Assembly: GCA_948437815.1 (NCBI GenBank)
Contig: CAOJKG010000013.1
Span: 1-16,334, forward strand
Origin: an uncultured Mycoplasmatota bacterium
GTDB lineage: Bacteria > Bacillota_I > Bacilli_A > RF39 > UBA660
Direction: 5' to 3'
Length of the DNA: 16,334 nt
Part shown: positions 14,683 through 16,334 of the stretch, in pieces
How positions within the stretch are numbered: position 1 is the first letter of the stretch
Layout of the letters: each line of letters opens with the position of its first letter
The notes under the pieces: model-generated
The model's input: only the letters and a program-made list of their open reading frames with translations
Told to the model about the DNA's origin: nothing
Database searches by the model: none
Program-made: the position numbers and the translations under genes

Positions 14683-15609
14683 ATGAATAAAATAGCAGTT
14701 TTAATACCATGTTACAATGAATCAAAAACTATTGAGAAAGTAGTTAAAGATTTTAAAAGAGAGTTACCTAATGCTGATATATATGTATATGATAACAATT
14801 CTAAAGATAATACTGCTGAAATAGCTAAAAAAGCAGGAGCAATAGTTAAGCATGAATATATGCAAGGAAAAGGTAATGTTATCAGAAGAATGTTTAGAGA
14901 AATAGACGCTGATTGTTATTTAATGGCAGATGGTGATGATACCTACCCAGCAGAACATGCTAAAGAAATGTGTGATTTAATTCTTGAAGGAAAGGCCGAA
15001 ATGGTAGTGGGAGACCGTTTATCAAGTACTTATTTCACTGAAAATAAAAGAATGTTTCATAACTTTGGCAATGTATTAGTAAGGTTTTTAGTTAATCGTA
15101 CTTTTAAAAGTAATGTAAGAGATATTATGACAGGATATCGTGCTTTTAGTAAAACATTTGTTAAATCATTCCCAGTAATTTCAGGTGGATTTGAAATTGA
15201 AACCGAAATGACTATCCATGCATTAGATAAAAGAATGAAATTAGAAAACGTTTTAATAGATTATCGTGATAGACCAGAGGGAAGTGTTTCTAAATTAAAT
15301 ACTGTAAGTGATGGTGTAAAAGTATTAAAGACTATTGCTACTTTATTTAAGCAATATCGCCCATTTACATTTTTTACAATTCTTTCTATTTTATGTCTAT
15401 TAGTAGGAGTAGCATTTTTTATACCACCGTTATTAGGCTATTTAGATACAGGTTTAGTTGAAAAATTCCCATCATTAATCGCTGCATCTTTCTTTGGTAT
15501 TATAGCTATTCAATTATTTGTAGGTGGTTTAGTACTAGAAAGTATTGCCAGAAAAGATAGACAAAACTTCGAGTTACATTTAATTAATTTAGAAGAAAAC
15601 AAAAAATAA
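14683..15609 (+). CDS. Polyprenyl-phosphate glycosyltransferase, GT2 (DPM1/GtrB/CsbB-like)
   Basis: This enzyme probably transfers a sugar from a nucleotide donor to undecaprenyl phosphate on the cytoplasmic face. Residues 1 to about 215 form the GT2 domain: IAVLIPCYNESKTIEKVV, YDNNSKDNT, MADGDDTYP with D83, D85 and D86 as the metal-binding acidic cluster, VGDRLS, and DIMTGYRAFSK followed by GGFEIETEM, typical of the dolichyl-phosphate mannosyltransferase group. Two C-terminal helices (about 228-250 and 265-288) anchor it, as in GtrB and CsbB; the length of 308 fits. It has a very strong ribosome site and its own promoter. The divergent GT-C gene would use its product. The third usual partner, a small GtrA-like flippase, is not in the window. 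The sugar is unknown. Confidence 0.88.
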   Translation: MNKIAVLIPCYNESKTIEKVVKDFKRELPNADIYVYDNNSKDNTAEIAKKAGAIVKHEYMQGKGNVIRRMFREIDADCYLMADGDDTYPAEHAKEMCDLILEGKAEMVVGDRLSSTYFTENKRMFHNFGNVLVRFLVNRTFKSNVRDIMTGYRAFSKTFVKSFPVISGGFEIETEMTIHALDKRMKLENVLIDYRDRPEGSVSKLNTVSDGVKVLKTIATLFKQYRPFTFFTILSILCLLVGVAFFIPPLLGYLDTGLVEKFPSLIAASFFGIIAIQLFVGGLVLESIARKDRQNFELHLINLEENKK

Positions 15610-15631
15610 AAGGTAAAATAATACCTTTTTT
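15608..15631 (+). terminator. Intrinsic terminator of the GT2 gene
   Basis: AAAAGGTA (15608-15615) pairs perfectly with TACCTTTT (15622-15629) around a 6-base loop and ends in a T run. It begins within the stop codon. Confidence 0.75.
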
Positions 15632-15741
15632 AAATGCTAAAATTTGTCGAGTTTTAACTATATTTGTCCTAAATAAGTCAAATCTTACCCTAAATTAATA
15701 GATTACTTGATTATTAATATTTTTTAAGATAAAGTAAAACT

Positions 15742-15779
15742 TGCGTTAGGCATGATGTCTACTAATTTTGACACACATT
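15742..15779 (+). repeat. Left inverted-repeat end
   Basis: This starts TGCGTTAGG then CATGATGTC and TACT, and pairs with the arm at 15952-15994. The outer nine bases match exactly; inward, about 8 of the next 10 aligned bases after CAT also match. Confidence 0.55.
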
Positions 15780-15834
15780 ATCTCCCTTGCTCCAGTGGGG
15801 TTTTGGTTAGATTGTGAGGTGTTAGCTATTAGCG

Positions 15835-15975
15835 GTGAAGAAAGTGATTTCTTATATCATAAGTTTGATTGAAAAGTCAAATGAAAAGACATCAACAATT
15901 ACAATCATTAACAAAGGTAACATAGTTATCAATGTTAGTGAAGTAAAAGTTAATGTCACTTTGAAAAACAAGTAG
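15835..15975 (+). CDS. Hypothetical 46-residue protein inside the inverted-repeat element
   Basis: From a GTG at 15835 the frame runs to a TAG at 15973-15975. The predicted peptide starts MKKVISYIISLIEKSNEK and continues with alternating hydrophobic and polar residues (ITIINKGNIVINVSEVKVNV), which suggests beta strands, ending in a basic LKNK. A stop lies four codons upstream of the GTG, so no longer form exists. The only ribosome-site-like sequence, GAGGT at 15816-15820, is about 14 bases from the GTG, which is poor. The composition looks protein-like but the family is unknown to me. It may be real, a remnant, or chance. Confidence 0.3.
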   Translation: MKKVISYIISLIEKSNEKTSTITIINKGNIVINVSEVKVNVTLKNK

Positions 15976-15994
15976 GCATTTATGTCCTAACGCA
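15952..15994 (-). repeat. Right inverted-repeat end
   Basis: Read on the - strand from 15994 this gives TGCGTTAGG, ACATAAATGCC, TACT and onward to GACATT, parallel to the left arm with a few small gaps. Confidence 0.55.
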
Positions 15995-16037
15995 CTACTT
16001 ATTTAAGTTTAGCATATTTTTGCCATAAATACAAGGA

Positions 16038-16334
16038 TTATTCAACAGTAACAGATTTAGCCAAATTTCTTGGTTTATCAACATCAAGATTTTTTTCTTT
16101 AGCAATATAATAAGCGATTAACTGAAGAGGAACTATAGCAAGCATAGGCATTAATAAATAATTAGTGTTAGGAATATTAATGATATTCATATCTTTATTT
16201 TCGCAATTACAATCGGTAATTAAAATAACTTTAGCTCCTCTAGTAATAACTTCTTGCAAGTTACTAATCGTTTTTTCTAATATTTTTTTATTTGTAACAA
16301 TACCCATAACTGAAGTACCATCTTCAATTAAAGC
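16038..16334 (-). CDS. glmS: Glutamine-fructose-6-phosphate aminotransferase, C-terminal part (partial)
   Basis: The last 98 residues of GlmS are encoded; the gene continues beyond the right edge of the window, the frame staying open through ALIEDGTSVMGIVTN at the edge. GlmS makes glucosamine-6-phosphate from fructose-6-phosphate and glutamine, the entry to UDP-GlcNAc and thus to peptidoglycan and the TagO and MnaA substrates. The visible part belongs to the second SIS (isomerase) domain and includes PMLAIVPLQLIAYYIA. It ends with the near-invariant tail DKPRNLAKSVTVE, which closes over the sugar-phosphate site in known GlmS structures. An apparent internal ATG at 16305-16307 is not the start. 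No clear terminator is seen after the stop. The regulatory upstream region, including any glmS ribozyme, is outside the window. Confidence 0.95.
   Translation of the reverse strand, partial: ALIEDGTSVMGIVTNKKILEKTISNLQEVITRGAKVILITDCNCENKDMNIINIPNTNYLLMPMLAIVPLQLIAYYIAKEKNLDVDKPRNLAKSVTVE

Larger units (their letters stand above)
15742..15994. mobile_element. MITE-like element with inverted-repeat ends (candidate)
   Basis: A 253-base segment begins with TGCGTTAGG and ends with its exact reverse complement CCTAACGCA. The match continues imperfectly inward for about 40 bases on each side (shared CAT, ATG-C-TACT, TTTT and ACATT blocks), which is more than chance palindromy. Base composition inside is less AT-rich than the flanks. 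It is too short for a transposase, so it would be a non-autonomous element or a remnant. Only a 2-base possible target duplication (CT) is visible, so mobility is unproven. An invertible segment is an alternative reading. Confidence 0.45.
15610..16037. other. 428-base gap between the GT2 gene and glmS
   Basis: The left part (to about 15741) is AT-rich and holds the GT2 terminator and a second, purely A-T hairpin (ATTAATA at 15694-15700 with TATTAAT at 15712-15718, then Ts). The middle is the inverted-repeat element at 15742-15994. The right part (15995-16037) shows no clear terminator for the incoming glmS gene. An isolated TGCTAAAAT at 15635-15643 has no matching -35. Confidence 0.6.

Noticed and set aside
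15746..15992. GTTAGGC and CCTAAC motifs that look like integron attC core sites around a small frame
   Set aside because: The right copy reads TCCTAAC, which breaks the RYYYAAC rule; neither site has a proper partner core to form attC, and no integrase is visible. Inverted ends of a small element explain the motifs better.
1..16334. Mycoplasma-type genetic code, suggested by the extreme AT content
   Set aside because: TGA ends the genes at 9602 and 11353 within tight ATGA overlaps, and Trp codons in conserved motifs are TGG.
1..16334. tRNA, rRNA or CRISPR array
   Set aside because: No cloverleaf-like segment with conserved tRNA boxes, no rRNA-like sequence and no regularly spaced direct repeats were seen in the gaps.

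Overview
The window is a surface-polysaccharide locus from a very AT-rich bacterium with Gram-positive type cell-wall genes. TGA is a stop codon here (it ends the epimerase at 9600-9602 and the next gene at 11351-11353) and Trp is TGG, so the code is not the Mycoplasma/Spiroplasma one. Strong AAGGAGG-type ribosome sites, U-tailed terminators and a TagO/TagA/MnaA set point to a walled low-GC Firmicute or Bacilli relative, perhaps one of the uncultured gut Bacilli. The taxonomic guess is inference.

Layout. 1-99 is the end of an unidentified gene, closed by a terminator. tagO (195-1247) stands alone behind its own promoter. A 472-base gap holds terminator-like hairpins and perhaps a decayed reverse-strand frame. 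From 1720 to 12357 all genes run on the + strand: Wzx flippase, Wzy-type polymerase, GT2 transferase, GT32 transferase, a fused GT4-TagA(GT26) transferase, UDP-GlcNAc 2-epimerase, a large DUF6020-like membrane protein and a membrane acyltransferase. They are tightly packed, with 1-4 base overlaps at three junctions. Internal promoters precede wzx, wzy and the GT32 gene. A bidirectional terminator separates this block from a - strand GT-C type membrane glycosyltransferase (12453-14564). That gene is divergent from a DPM1/CsbB-like GT2 gene (14683-15609), and about 100 bases with promoters on both strands lie between them. After a terminator comes a 428-base gap holding a 253-base element with inverted-repeat ends and a 46-codon frame. 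The window closes with the 3' end of glmS on the - strand.

How the genes fit together (inference from families). GlmS feeds glucosamine-6-phosphate toward UDP-GlcNAc. TagO puts GlcNAc-1-phosphate on undecaprenyl phosphate. MnaA makes UDP-ManNAc, and the TagA domain adds ManNAc to give the disaccharide lipid known as the wall teichoic acid linkage unit. No TagB/TagF glycerol-phosphate enzymes follow. Instead GT4, GT2 and GT32 transferases, Wzx and Wzy suggest a repeat-unit glycan built on, or alongside, that primer. The acyltransferase probably acetylates it. The GT2/GT-C pair looks like a separate polyprenyl-phosphate-sugar decoration system acting outside the membrane. No ligase (LytR-CpsA-Psr), chain-length regulator or GtrA-type flippase is visible here.

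The most unusual items are the GT4-TagA fusion in a Wzx/Wzy setting and the small inverted-repeat element beside glmS. Nothing seen is clearly a wholly new system.
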